From the NCBI RefSeq assembly GCF_900205965.1, contig NZ_OAOF01000018.1, positions 1 to 64,000 of the forward strand: a DNA stretch of 64,000 bases, read 5' to 3'. Source of the DNA: Lacrimispora amygdalina (GTDB taxonomy: Bacteria > Bacillota > Clostridia > Lachnospirales > Lachnospiraceae). Positions 17,363-26,452 of the stretch are shown here, piece after piece; the first letter of the stretch is position 1; every line of letters starts with the position of its first letter. The notes under the pieces were generated by a model. That model made no database searches and had not been told where the DNA came from. It saw only the letters and a program-made list of their open reading frames with translations. Position numbers and translations under genes: made by a program.

Positions 17363-18643
17363 TTGGAATTCTTAGTACTCACTAAGGTAGGAGGCGTTCT
17401 GGGACCTTTTGCAACTGTTCTGGGTGTAATCATGGATTTGCTTTTCCAGATGACCTCTGCAGTTGGTATCCAGAATATTGGTTTATGTATTATTTTATTT
17501 ACTCTCGTAACAAAGCTTTTAATGTTCCCGCTGACCTTAAAACAGCAGAAATCATCTAAGCTGATGAGCGTTATGCAGCCGGAACTTACAGCCGTTCAGG
17601 CAAAGTATAAAGGAAAAACTGACCAGGAATCCATGAGAAAACAGAATGTGGAGATGCAGGCAGTCTATGAAAAGTATGGGACATCCATGACCGGAGGCTG
17701 TGTTCAGCTGGTGATCCAGATGCCTATTCTGTTTGCTCTTTATCAGGTTATTTATCATATTCCTGCTTATGTACAGAGTGTGAAAGCTGTTTTCGTTAAT
17801 GTAGTAACTGCAATTACTTCTCTTGGAGGAGATCATGTTGCACAGCTGACACAGTTTGCTTCAGATCACAAAGTTACGATGTCAAGAATCGGAGATTTGA
17901 ATACCAGCAATGGTATGGTAGATTTTTTATATCAGCTGAATCCGGATCAATGGAATGCTTTAAAGGATCTCTATCCAACCATCCAGGATACTATTGCCAC
18001 CAATGCTGCTCAGATTGAGCATATGAATTCATTTCTTGGAATTAATCTTGCTTCAACACCGGCAAGTGTTATTTTTCCAAGCGGAGGCGGATTCCATTTA
18101 AGTCTGGCTATTCTGATACCTGTTCTGGCAGGTGCAAGCCAGTGGTTCAGCACGAAACTTATGACTGTGAACCAGCCTTCGAAGGGTGCAGATGAGGGAA
18201 ATGCAATGGCACAGTCCATGAAGAGTATGAATACGGTAATGCCTCTGATGTCTGTATTCTTCTGTTTCACATTTGCTTCTGGTATTGGTATTTACTGGAT
18301 CGCTTCCAGCGTATTCCAGATCATTCAGCAGGTTTTGGTAAATCGTCACTTAAACAGCATCGATATGGATGAGATGATTAAGAAGAATCTGGATAAAGCG
18401 AATAAAAAACGTGCGAAGAAAGGTCTTCCGCCCCAGCGTGTTTCTCAGAATGCCACAGCCAGCCTTAAGAATCTTCAGGCTTCTAATGAGAAAGCAGAAG
18501 AAGAACTTAATGCTAAGATGGAAAAAGCAAAGGAGCAGGTGAAGGCATCCACAGATTATTATAAAGCTGGAAGCTCTGATCCTAACAGCATTTCTGCAAA
18601 GGCACGTATGGTTTCGAAGTACAACGAAAAGCACAGCAAATAG
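17363..18643 (+). CDS. yidC: Membrane protein insertase YidC/OxaA
   Basis: This 426-residue insertase of the Oxa1 family puts proteins into the membrane with or without SecYEG. The short Firmicute form lacks the large periplasmic domain. The conserved core includes LFTLVTKLLMFPLTLKQQKS, the cytoplasmic coiled hairpin (QPELTAVQAKYKGK) and later helices (SVFFCFTFASGIGIYWIASSVFQIIQQ). A basic cytoplasmic tail (about 365-426) may contact ribosomes. An insert of about 100 residues lies between the second and third core helices. The start is an ATG with AGGAGG 9 bp upstream. Confidence 0.95.
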   Translation: MEFLVLTKVGGVLGPFATVLGVIMDLLFQMTSAVGIQNIGLCIILFTLVTKLLMFPLTLKQQKSSKLMSVMQPELTAVQAKYKGKTDQESMRKQNVEMQAVYEKYGTSMTGGCVQLVIQMPILFALYQVIYHIPAYVQSVKAVFVNVVTAITSLGGDHVAQLTQFASDHKVTMSRIGDLNTSNGMVDFLYQLNPDQWNALKDLYPTIQDTIATNAAQIEHMNSFLGINLASTPASVIFPSGGGFHLSLAILIPVLAGASQWFSTKLMTVNQPSKGADEGNAMAQSMKSMNTVMPLMSVFFCFTFASGIGIYWIASSVFQIIQQVLVNRHLNSIDMDEMIKKNLDKANKKRAKKGLPPQRVSQNATASLKNLQASNEKAEEELNAKMEKAKEQVKASTDYYKAGSSDPNSISAKARMVSKYNEKHSK

Positions 18644-18655
18644 GAGGGGTGACCT

Positions 18656-19321
18656 ATGGATATGATTACAGTTTCAGCAAAAACCGTTGATGAAGCAATT
18701 ACAAAAGCATTAATCCAACTGGAGACAACCAGTGATAAACTGGAGTATGAGATTGTTGATAAAGGAAGTAATGGTATTCTGGGATTTATCGGTTCAAAGC
18801 CAGCTGTTATCCGTGCAAGGAAGAAAGAAACCTTGGAGGACATGGCAATGACTTTTCTTTCCGATGTATTTGGTGCAATGGATTTAACTGTTTCTCTGGA
18901 AACAGAATTTGATGAAGGGGAACGGGAACTCTCCATCAACATGTCTGGTGATGATATGGGAATCCTGATTGGAAAGCGTGGTCAGACTCTGGATTCCCTG
19001 CAGTATCTGGTTAGTCTTGTTGTTAATAAGGAAAGCGAAGATTATATCCGCGTGAAACTGGATACGGAGAATTACAGGGAGCGGAGAAAAGAGACGCTGG
19101 AAACTCTGGCTAAGAACATTGCTTATAAGGTAAAGCGTACCAGAAGACCGGTTTCTCTGGAACCTATGAATCCATATGAGAGAAGAATTATACACTCCGC
19201 ACTTCAGAATGACAAGTTTGTTGTAACGAGAAGTGATGGGGAAGAACCATTCAGACATGTGGTGATATCCTTGAAAAAGGAACATATTAAAAAAGAACGG
19301 TATCAGGATCGAGATAAATAG
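18656..19321 (+). CDS. jag: RNA-binding protein Jag/KhpB
   Basis: This 221-residue protein has the three-part Jag layout. The Jag_N domain (about 1-50; TVDEAITKALIQLETT... GILGFIGSKPA) is followed by a KH domain (about 80-150; GILIGKRGQTLDSLQYLVSLV) and an R3H domain (about 155-215; NPYERRIIHSALQ). In other Firmicutes KhpB works with KhpA as an RNA chaperone linked to cell division. It follows yidC by 12 bp with a strong ribosome-binding site (AGGAGG). Confidence 0.94.
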   Translation: MDMITVSAKTVDEAITKALIQLETTSDKLEYEIVDKGSNGILGFIGSKPAVIRARKKETLEDMAMTFLSDVFGAMDLTVSLETEFDEGERELSINMSGDDMGILIGKRGQTLDSLQYLVSLVVNKESEDYIRVKLDTENYRERRKETLETLAKNIAYKVKRTRRPVSLEPMNPYERRIIHSALQNDKFVVTRSDGEEPFRHVVISLKKEHIKKERYQDRDK

Positions 19322-19334
19322 TCAAACAACAATG

Positions 19335-19373
19335 AGGGGTTGGGGCTGTCGGAAGGCACCCTCACCCCTTTTC
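19335..19373 (+). terminator. Hairpin with GNRA loop between jag and mnmE
   Basis: AGGGGT...GGGG...TGTC pairs with GGCA...CCCT...ACCCCT around a GGAA tetraloop, with one bulged C and one mismatch, then TTTTCTC. It probably attenuates or ends transcription after jag. Confidence 0.6.
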
Positions 19374-19414
19374 TCACGCCGGTATATTCGCTGGCGTACA
19401 ATAGGTGGCAGAAT

Positions 19415-20794
19415 ATGAAGATGAATACGATAGCGGCGATCGCCACAGCGATGTCCAGTTCCGGAATCGGAATTGTGAGAATCAGCGGCGAGGAGTCATT
19501 TCAGATTATAGACAGGGTTTTTAAAGGAAAAGGGAAACGGGTTAAAAAGCTTTCGGATCAAAAATCTCATACGGTTCACTATGGATTTATTTATGATGGA
19601 GATGAACTGATTGATGAGGTTCTTGTATTAATTATGAAAGGACCTGGCAGTTATACCGGAGAGGATACGGTTGAGATTGACTGTCATGGTGGCATTCTGG
19701 TAACAAAAAAGATACTGGAGACCGTTTTGAAATATGGAGCAAGGCCGGCTGAGCCAGGAGAATTCACTAAACGGGCATTTTTAAGTGGCAGGATTGATTT
19801 AACGCAGGCAGAAGCAGTGATTGATGTAATAAATGCAAAAAACCAGTATGCATTAAAATCATCGGTCAGTCAGTTGGAGGGAGCTGTATCTAAGCGCGTC
19901 CGTGCATTGAGAGAAGTTATTATCTATCATATTGCATTTATTGAGTCGGCTCTGGATGACCCGGAGCATATCTCTCTGGATGGTTATCATGAGACTCTTC
20001 TTCAGGCGGTTATTCCTTTAAAGGAGGAGCTAAAGAGGCTGATCCGTTCCTCTGAGAATGGAAGAGTTCTTTCAGAAGGTATTGAGACGGTAATTCTGGG
20101 AAAACCCAATGCCGGGAAATCTTCACTGCTGAATGTTCTGGTGGGAGAGGATCGTGCAATCGTGACCGATATAGCAGGAACGACCAGGGATACATTAAAG
20201 GAACAGATCATGCTGGAAGATTTAAGCCTGAATGTGATTGATACGGCCGGAATCCGTGATACTGAGGATATAGTTGAAAAGATAGGGGTTGAAAAGGCCA
20301 GACATGCAGCAGAGGGGGCTGATTTAATCATCTATGTGGTGGATGGTTCCTGTTCGCTTGATGTAAATGATGAGGAAATTCTGGCTTTCATTGAAGACAG
20401 GAAAGCGGTCATTGTTTTAAATAAATCAGATCTCTCCATGGTTGTAACACCTGACATGTTAAATAAGAGAACCAGTCATAAGGTGATAACTGTTTCCGCC
20501 AGAAACCGCTCCGGTATCGAGGAGCTGGAACATGAAATTAAGACTATGTTCTATGAGGGTGAAATTGATTTTAATGACCAGGTTTATATCACAAATGTAA
20601 GACAGAAAAATGCACTTGAAGAAGCCTTAAGAAGTCTTGGTATGGTGGAACAAAGCATACATGACGGAATGTCTGAGGACTTCTATTCTATTGACTTGAT
20701 GGATGCGTATGAACAGCTTGGAATCATTCTTGGAGAGTCCGTGGAGGATGATCTGGTCAATGAGATATTCAGCAAATTCTGTATGGGCAAGTAA
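19415..20794 (+). CDS. mnmE: tRNA modification GTPase MnmE
   Basis: This 459-residue protein installs, with MnmG, the 5-carboxymethylaminomethyl group on wobble uridine 34 of several tRNAs. An N-terminal formyl-folate-binding domain is followed by a helical domain with an inserted G domain (G1 GKPNAGKSS, G2 GTTRDT, G3 DTAGIR, G4 NKSD). The C-terminus is the catalytic CMGK (Cx-GK) motif. The frame is open to 19340 across a terminator hairpin. I use ATG 19415 because AGGTGG lies 6 bp before it and the family starts MNTIAAIAT. Confidence 0.96.
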   Translation: MKMNTIAAIATAMSSSGIGIVRISGEESFQIIDRVFKGKGKRVKKLSDQKSHTVHYGFIYDGDELIDEVLVLIMKGPGSYTGEDTVEIDCHGGILVTKKILETVLKYGARPAEPGEFTKRAFLSGRIDLTQAEAVIDVINAKNQYALKSSVSQLEGAVSKRVRALREVIIYHIAFIESALDDPEHISLDGYHETLLQAVIPLKEELKRLIRSSENGRVLSEGIETVILGKPNAGKSSLLNVLVGEDRAIVTDIAGTTRDTLKEQIMLEDLSLNVIDTAGIRDTEDIVEKIGVEKARHAAEGADLIIYVVDGSCSLDVNDEEILAFIEDRKAVIVLNKSDLSMVVTPDMLNKRTSHKVITVSARNRSGIEELEHEIKTMFYEGEIDFNDQVYITNVRQKNALEEALRSLGMVEQSIHDGMSEDFYSIDLMDAYEQLGIILGESVEDDLVNEIFSKFCMGK

Positions 20795-20817
20795 GGATTA
20801 GAAAAGAGGAGATAAAG

Positions 20818-22719
20818 ATGCAGTATTTAGAGGAGTCTTATGACGTTGTAGTGGTCGGCGCTGGTCATGCCGGCTGTGAGGCTGCCCTGGCATGTGCCAG
20901 GCTGGGCCTGGAGACAATTATGTTTACGGTCAGCGTGGACAGTATTGCCCTCATGCCCTGTAATCCCAATATCGGGGGAAGCTCAAAAGGCCATCTGGTA
21001 AGAGAACTGGATGCTTTAGGCGGTGAGATGGGAAAAAACATTGACAAGACGTTTATTCAGTCCAAAATGCTCAACCAGTCTAAAGGACCTGCCGTCCATT
21101 CTTTAAGGGCACAGGCGGATAAACAGGATTATACAAGATCAATGAGAAATGTTCTGGAAAATACGGACCATCTGACTATCAGACAGGCGGAGGTATCTGA
21201 GATACTGACTGATCAGGGTGTTCTGACAGGGGTTAAGACTTTTTCCGGAGCTGTTTATCATTGTAAAGCAGCTGTTCTTGCAACAGGGACCTATTTAAGA
21301 GCAAGATGTATTTACGGTGATGTAAGCAATTATACAGGTCCTAACGGACTGCAGGCAGCAAACCACTTGACAGACTCCTTAAAGGCCAATGGAATTGAAA
21401 TGAGGCGCTTTAAAACAGGTACTCCTGCGAGAGTAGATAAGCGAAGTATCGATTTTACAAAGATGGAAGAGCAGCTTGGGGATGAGAGAGTAGTACCTTT
21501 CTCTTTTTCTACAGATCCTGCATCCATTCAGAAGGAGCAGATCTCCTGCTGGCTGACTTATACCAACAGCAGTACCCATGAAATAATAAGAGATAATCTG
21601 GGCCGCTCCCCTCTGTATTCTGGTGCAATTGAAGGAACAGGCCCCAGATATTGTCCCTCCATCGAGGACAAAGTGGTCAAATTTCCGGATAAAGAGCGCC
21701 ACCAGGTATTTGTTGAGCCAGAGGGGCTTTATACCAATGAAATGTATTTAGGCGGAATGTCCAGCTCCCTGCCGGAGGATGTTCAGTATGCCATGTACAG
21801 GACTGTTCCGGGGCTGGAGAATGTAAAAATCGTGAGAAATGCCTATGCAATTGAGTATGACTGTATTAACTCCAGACAGCTGAATGCTTCTTTGGAATTT
21901 AAGGCTGTCAGCGGCTTATTCAGCGGTGGTCAGTTTAATGGAAGTTCTGGTTATGAAGAGGCGGCTGTTCAGGGATTTATGGCAGGGGTTAATGCTGCAA
22001 GGAAGATTATGGGGAGAGAACCGGTCATATTAGACCGTTCCCAGGCATATATCGGTGTCCTGATCGACGATCTGGTTACCAAGGAAAATCTTGAACCTTA
22101 TCGTATGATGACATCCAGGGCAGAGTACAGGCTTTTATTGCGTCAGGACAATGCAGACCTTCGTCTGATGGGAATTGGACATGAAATTGGTCTGGTCAGT
22201 GATGAAAGGTATGAACAGCTGTTAAAGAAGGAACAGGCCATTGAATTGGAAATTAAGCGTCTGGAAGCAACAAATATCGGTGCATCTGAAAAGGTGCAGG
22301 AGTTTTTGGAGAACCATGGAAGCACGCCTCTGAAAACAGGTACAACCTTAGCGGAATTGGTTCGCAGACCGGAATTAAATTATATTATGTTAACTGATAT
22401 TGATTTGAAACGAGTACCTCTTCCTGAGGATGTGGTGGAGCAGGTGGATATCAATATTAAGTATGAAGGATATATTCGCAGACAGAAACAGCAGGTGACA
22501 CAATATAAGAAACTGGAGAATCGAAAGCTGCAGATGGATTTCGATTATGCGGAAGTGAAGGGGCTGAGGAGAGAAGCAATTCAAAAGCTGAATCTGTATA
22601 AACCAATGTCTATCGGACAGGCATCCAGAATATCAGGAGTATCTCCTGCAGATATCTCGGTCCTACTGGTTTACTTAGAACAGAAGAGATATCACAAGAA
22701 TGTGGAACAGAAGGAATGA
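20818..22719 (+). CDS. mnmG: tRNA uridine-5-carboxymethylaminomethyl modification enzyme MnmG
   Basis: This 633-residue FAD enzyme is the partner of MnmE. The dinucleotide-binding motif GAGHAGCEAALACARLG is near the N-terminus. Other signatures are GPRYCPSIEDK and the GidA core SGYEEAAVQGFMAG. The C-terminal helical domain ends ISRISGVSPADISVLLVYLEQ-like. It starts 23 bp after mnmE with GAGGAG, and rsmG begins 10 bp after its stop. Confidence 0.97.
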   Translation: MQYLEESYDVVVVGAGHAGCEAALACARLGLETIMFTVSVDSIALMPCNPNIGGSSKGHLVRELDALGGEMGKNIDKTFIQSKMLNQSKGPAVHSLRAQADKQDYTRSMRNVLENTDHLTIRQAEVSEILTDQGVLTGVKTFSGAVYHCKAAVLATGTYLRARCIYGDVSNYTGPNGLQAANHLTDSLKANGIEMRRFKTGTPARVDKRSIDFTKMEEQLGDERVVPFSFSTDPASIQKEQISCWLTYTNSSTHEIIRDNLGRSPLYSGAIEGTGPRYCPSIEDKVVKFPDKERHQVFVEPEGLYTNEMYLGGMSSSLPEDVQYAMYRTVPGLENVKIVRNAYAIEYDCINSRQLNASLEFKAVSGLFSGGQFNGSSGYEEAAVQGFMAGVNAARKIMGREPVILDRSQAYIGVLIDDLVTKENLEPYRMMTSRAEYRLLLRQDNADLRLMGIGHEIGLVSDERYEQLLKKEQAIELEIKRLEATNIGASEKVQEFLENHGSTPLKTGTTLAELVRRPELNYIMLTDIDLKRVPLPEDVVEQVDINIKYEGYIRRQKQQVTQYKKLENRKLQMDFDYAEVKGLRREAIQKLNLYKPMSIGQASRISGVSPADISVLLVYLEQKRYHKNVEQKE

Positions 22720-22729
22720 GGAGAAAAAT

Positions 22730-23461
22730 ATGGCGGAAGCTTTTTATAAGAAGTTTCAGGAAGAATTGAAGCTATTGTCTATAGATTTAGAAAAGAAACA
22801 ATTAGATCAATTTTTTGAATATTATGAGTTATTGATTGAATGGAATAAAGTTATGAATCTTACTGCAATCACTGAGTTGGACGAAGTAATAACGAAGCAT
22901 TTCGTAGACAGCTTATCATTGATTAAAGTAAGGAAAGATTTGAATTCTATTCCATATAGTATTATCGATGTTGGGACAGGGGCAGGGTTTCCAGGAATAC
23001 CTTTAAAGATCGCTTTTCCTCAGCTGCGAATCACTTTAATGGATTCTCTGAATAAGAGAATTAATTTTCTTAATGAAGTAATAAAAAAACTGGAGTTAAA
23101 TGATATCAAATCGATTCATGGAAGAGCGGAGGATTTAGGCAGAGATTTAATACATCGGGAACAATATGATATTTGTGTTTCCAGGGCTGTTGCTAATCTA
23201 AGTACATTATCAGAATACTGTATGCCTTTTGTAAAAGTGGGGGGATGTTTTATACCTTATAAATCTGGTAAGATAGATGAAGAGTTAACAGAAGCAAAGC
23301 ACGCTGTATTTCTTCTTGGTGGTAAAATAGTGAGAACAGAACGATTTTTATTACCTGGGACAGAAGCAGAGAGATCATTTGTAGAAATTTCAAAAGTAAA
23401 TATTATTTCTAAGAAGTATCCGAGGAAAGCCGGATTACCTTCAAAGGAGCCATTAAAGTAA
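22730..23461 (+). CDS. rsmG: 16S rRNA (guanine-N7) methyltransferase RsmG
   Basis: This 243-residue SAM-dependent enzyme methylates a guanine near position 527 of 16S rRNA. The SAM motif DVGTGAGFPGIPLKIAFP lies at about 84-101, and the GidB signature SRAVANLSTLSEYC follows. I start at ATG 22730 (MAEAFYKKFQEE); the frame is open to 22700 but that would overlap mnmG, and GAGGAG precedes 22730. Loss of this enzyme causes low-level streptomycin resistance in other bacteria. Two parS sites follow immediately. Confidence 0.95.
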   Translation: MAEAFYKKFQEELKLLSIDLEKKQLDQFFEYYELLIEWNKVMNLTAITELDEVITKHFVDSLSLIKVRKDLNSIPYSIIDVGTGAGFPGIPLKIAFPQLRITLMDSLNKRINFLNEVIKKLELNDIKSIHGRAEDLGRDLIHREQYDICVSRAVANLSTLSEYCMPFVKVGGCFIPYKSGKIDEELTEAKHAVFLLGGKIVRTERFLLPGTEAERSFVEISKVNIISKKYPRKAGLPSKEPLK

Positions 23462-23463
23462 AA

Positions 23464-23479
23464 TGTTTCACGTGAAACA
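23464..23479. promoter_or_regulatory. parS: parS centromere site 1
   Basis: Perfect 16-bp palindrome TGTTTCACGTGAAACA, identical to the Firmicute ParB-binding consensus, directly after the rsmG stop. Confidence 0.95.
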
Positions 23480-23510
23480 TCCAAGAGGTCAATAAGGATC
23501 TCAATAGGAA

Positions 23511-23526
23511 TGTTTCACGTGAAACA
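23511..23526. promoter_or_regulatory. parS: parS centromere site 2
   Basis: A second perfect TGTTTCACGTGAAACA, 31 bp from site 1, just past the end of the alpha/beta hydrolase gene. Confidence 0.95.
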
Positions 23527-23530
23527 TTTT

Positions 23531-24481
23531 TTATAAAAAGTACATTTGAATTAATTGATATAAGCTGGTTGGATTCTCCATTTGTGGGAGATATTTACTG
23601 TTAGGAATTAAAGAGCTTTCTATAGCAGGATTACACTTCTGATATTCAATAATCACATCATTGATATGATCCATCTCCTGTCCACCAGTAATGTATATGC
23701 TGTTATTGATTTTTCTTAAAGCATTTGACACATTACACTTAGTATAGTTGCACTTTACACTTGCATATAACGACTTTGGTGAGTCTCCTAAATGAGCCGC
23801 TTCATGATAGGCATCAATTATAGAGTTTTTCACAGAATAGGGGTTGTAAAAAAAGTTCTTTGTAAATTCTTCTCTTATCGATTGTTTGCTCACTGATATA
23901 TGATATAGAAGAGTTCCTAATATAGGAAGATCCAAAATAAACTTATAAACTTTGGAATGGTTATTGGGGATCTGGCTGCAGGTCATGAGACTCTCCGGAT
24001 TTATCAGCATAATCTGATCAAATAATTCAGGTGAATTGTTACATGTCATAAGTGCCAATGCTGTTGAGGCGCCTGTAGCAATTACATTGGTTCGATGTCC
24101 AATTTCTGATTTGATAAAATCAGTGATCATCTGTACATAGAGATAATTTGTATAGGTTAAATCAGGTTTTTCTGACCGGCCGCATCCAAGCAGATCAATG
24201 GTATAAACAGTATATTGTTCTTTTAATAAGGAAATTAAACTATTCCATTCGTAACCATTGGAACATGCGGTTAAATCATGAATTAAGAGAAGTGGTTTTC
24301 CTGAACCTGTTTTTGTATAATGAATGTTGCCAAAACGCCATTTGTAACATAAGGATTTTGCATCAGTCAGTATATTTTTAGATGAAGCAGAGAGTTTGAC
24401 GAATTTATTAATAACTGCAGTGGTCGCAGCTGTACTTGCTGAAAGAATGAGCAGGGTTAGTAATTTACTCGTAGTTTTCAT
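23531..24481 (-). CDS. Alpha/beta hydrolase, membrane-anchored or secreted
   Basis: This 316-residue protein has an N-terminal hydrophobic segment (TSKLLTLLILSASTAATTAVI) that could be a signal anchor. The hydrolase core follows: LLLIHDLTACSNGYEW (oxyanion region), the strand TVYTIDLLGCGRSEKP, and a nucleophile elbow GASTA, a variant of GxSxG with alanine at the end. Candidate acid and histidine lie in the C-terminal third, but the last histidine of a classical triad is not obvious, so activity is uncertain. It is embedded among parS sites and points against its neighbours; no role in segregation is implied. Promoter TTGTAA-17-TATAAT (24515-24543). Confidence 0.8.
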   Translation of the reverse strand: MKTTSKLLTLLILSASTAATTAVINKFVKLSASSKNILTDAKSLCYKWRFGNIHYTKTGSGKPLLLIHDLTACSNGYEWNSLISLLKEQYTVYTIDLLGCGRSEKPDLTYTNYLYVQMITDFIKSEIGHRTNVIATGASTALALMTCNNSPELFDQIMLINPESLMTCSQIPNNHSKVYKFILDLPILGTLLYHISVSKQSIREEFTKNFFYNPYSVKNSIIDAYHEAAHLGDSPKSLYASVKCNYTKCNVSNALRKINNSIYITGGQEMDHINDVIIEYQKCNPAIESSLIPNSKYLPQMENPTSLYQLIQMYFL

Positions 24482-24514
24482 TATTTACCTCCTAATAACG
24501 GATAATCTCTTCTT

Positions 24515-24543
24515 ATTATAATATAATCAATATAGACTTACAA
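24515..24543 (-). promoter_or_regulatory. Predicted sigma-A promoter of the alpha/beta hydrolase gene
   Basis: Minus strand -35 TTGTAA (24538-24543), 17 bp, perfect -10 TATAAT (24515-24520). AGGAGG lies 6 bp before the start codon. Confidence 0.65.
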
Positions 24544-24580
24544 CGGAAAACATATTAATTTATTCTTAAACTTGGTAGAA

Positions 24581-24596
24581 TGTTTCACGTGAAACA
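24581..24596. promoter_or_regulatory. parS: parS centromere site 3
   Basis: A third perfect TGTTTCACGTGAAACA, 115 bp upstream of parA. ParB spreading from it would cover the parA promoter (extended -10 TGATATACT at 24654-24662). Confidence 0.95.
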
Positions 24597-24710
24597 TTTT
24601 TTGTAAATTCTGTATTTTTTTTACTTCAAACCATAGGAAAAAAAAATAAAGTATGATATACTCTAGTTTGAACTGCAATTTCCGGACGTTGTAACAGGAG
24701 AAAATTAAAA

Positions 24711-25481
24711 ATGGGAAGAATCATTGCGATAGCAAACCAGAAAGGCGGAGTCGGTAAAACGACTACTGCAATTAACTTATCAGCTTGTCTTGCGGAGTCA
24801 GGACAACGGGTATTAGCTGTGGATTTTGATCCACAGGGAAACGAAACCAGCGGGCTTGGTATGGAAAAGTCAACAATTGAGCGTACCATCTATGATCTGT
24901 TGGTTGGAGAGTGTGAAATAGAAGAATGTTTGATTACTAACGTTCAGGATAATCTGGATCTATTGCCATCAAATGTGGATTTGGCTGGAGCTGAGATAGA
25001 GTTGTTAGAAATCGAAAATAAGGAGATGCTCCTTAAGTCATATCTTGAAAAAATCAAGAAAAACTATGATTTTATTATTATAGATTGTCCTCCGTCATTG
25101 AGTCTATTGACAATTAATGCCTTAACTGCAGCAAACACCGTATTAGTACCCATCCAGTGTGAATATTATGCATTGGAAGGACTTAGCCAGGTATTAAAAA
25201 CAGTAAATTTGGTAAAAAAGAAATTGAATCCTTCTTTAGAAATGGAAGGAGTCGTATTTACTATGTATGATGCAAGAACCAATCTTTCCTTGGAAGTTGT
25301 AGAGAGTGTAAAGAACAATTTAAATCAGAACATCTATAAAACAATCATACCCAGAAATGTCAGACTGGCAGAGGCTCCAAGCCATGGAATGCCGATTAAT
25401 TTATATGATTCCAGGTCAGCGGGAGCAGAAAGCTATCGGTTACTGGCGGCAGAAGTTATAAGCAGAGGAGAAGAGATCTAG
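24711..25481 (+). CDS. parA: Chromosome partitioning ATPase ParA (Soj)
   Basis: This 256-residue Walker-type ATPase drives origin segregation and affects DnaA. The deviant Walker A KGGVGKTT is at 11-18, the switch motif is DFDPQGN, and Walker B is IIIDCPPS. There is no N-terminal DNA-binding extension, as in chromosomal Soj. It starts after AGGAG and is followed 2 bp later by parB. With three parS sites next to it, this is a complete ParABS system. Confidence 0.96.
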   Translation: MGRIIAIANQKGGVGKTTTAINLSACLAESGQRVLAVDFDPQGNETSGLGMEKSTIERTIYDLLVGECEIEECLITNVQDNLDLLPSNVDLAGAEIELLEIENKEMLLKSYLEKIKKNYDFIIIDCPPSLSLLTINALTAANTVLVPIQCEYYALEGLSQVLKTVNLVKKKLNPSLEMEGVVFTMYDARTNLSLEVVESVKNNLNQNIYKTIIPRNVRLAEAPSHGMPINLYDSRSAGAESYRLLAAEVISRGEEI

Positions 25482-25483
25482 AT

Positions 25484-26428
25484 ATGGCAAAGAGAACAGG
25501 TTTAGGAAAAGGGCTTGGTGCGATTTTTGGAGATGAAGTAATGGAATCTGCAGCAGAAGAACAGGAAATGAAAAATCATAAAGAAGCTGACCATACGGCA
25601 GCATTGCCGGAAAAAGAGAAAGCGGATTTGGATACAGGGAAAGAAATATTTATAAAAATTTCAATGGTAGAGCCCAATCATAATCAGCCGCGAAAGGAAT
25701 TTCGTGAAGACGCATTACTGGAACTGGCTGAATCCATGAAGGAATATGGTGTCTTACAGCCTCTTCTGGTTCAAAAAAAAGGCGAATTCTATGAGATTAT
25801 TGCTGGAGAACGGAGATGGCGTGCAGCAAAACTGGCTGGTTTAAAAGAAGTTCCCGTAGTGATCAGGGAATATACGAAGCAGCAGTCTATGGAAATTGCT
25901 TTAATAGAAAACGTACAACGAGAAGATTTGAATCCAATAGAAGAAGCAAGGGCATATTCGATCCTAATGCAGGAGTTTGGCTTAAAGCAGGAAGAAATTG
26001 CAGCACGTGTTGCTAAAAACCGGGTTACCATAACGAACAGTATGCGGTTATTAAAGCTGGATGATCGGATTCAGGAGATGCTGATTCAGAATCAGATTAG
26101 CAGCGGACATGCCAGGGCTTTGTTAACAGTAGATGATCGGGATTTACAATATCAGCTTGCTGGTAAAATTGTGGCTGAAAATCTCAGTGTCAGGGAAGTG
26201 GAAAAGCTTGTAAAATCATTGTCAAAAAAGAAAGAACCGAAGGAAGCCCGGGAAGAGGATGAAAGCATTTCATTGATTTTCCGGGAACTGGAAGATCGAA
26301 TGAAAACTGCCATGGGCACAAAAGTCAGCATTAACCGCAAGGATAAAAATAAAGGAAGAGTCGAAATCGAGTACTATTCTGAGGCAGAATTGGAAAGAAT
26401 AGTAGAGTTATTAGAATCCATAAGATAA
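25484..26428 (+). CDS. parB: Chromosome partitioning protein ParB (Spo0J)
   Basis: This 314-residue CTPase clamp loads at parS and recruits SMC. The N-terminal GLGKGLGAIFG is the ParA-stimulating segment. The CTP-binding motif GERRWRAAKLAG is near residue 107, with ENVQREDLNPIEEA next to it. The helix-turn-helix contains VAKNRVTITNSMRLLKL, and a C-terminal dimerisation domain ends the protein. It is full length. The noc paralogue found beside rsmG in Bacillus is absent here. Confidence 0.96.
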   Translation: MAKRTGLGKGLGAIFGDEVMESAAEEQEMKNHKEADHTAALPEKEKADLDTGKEIFIKISMVEPNHNQPRKEFREDALLELAESMKEYGVLQPLLVQKKGEFYEIIAGERRWRAAKLAGLKEVPVVIREYTKQQSMEIALIENVQREDLNPIEEARAYSILMQEFGLKQEEIAARVAKNRVTITNSMRLLKLDDRIQEMLIQNQISSGHARALLTVDDRDLQYQLAGKIVAENLSVREVEKLVKSLSKKKEPKEAREEDESISLIFRELEDRMKTAMGTKVSINRKDKNKGRVEIEYYSEAELERIVELLESIR

Positions 26429-26452
26429 CATCATGGAAGTGAGGACGAAAGA

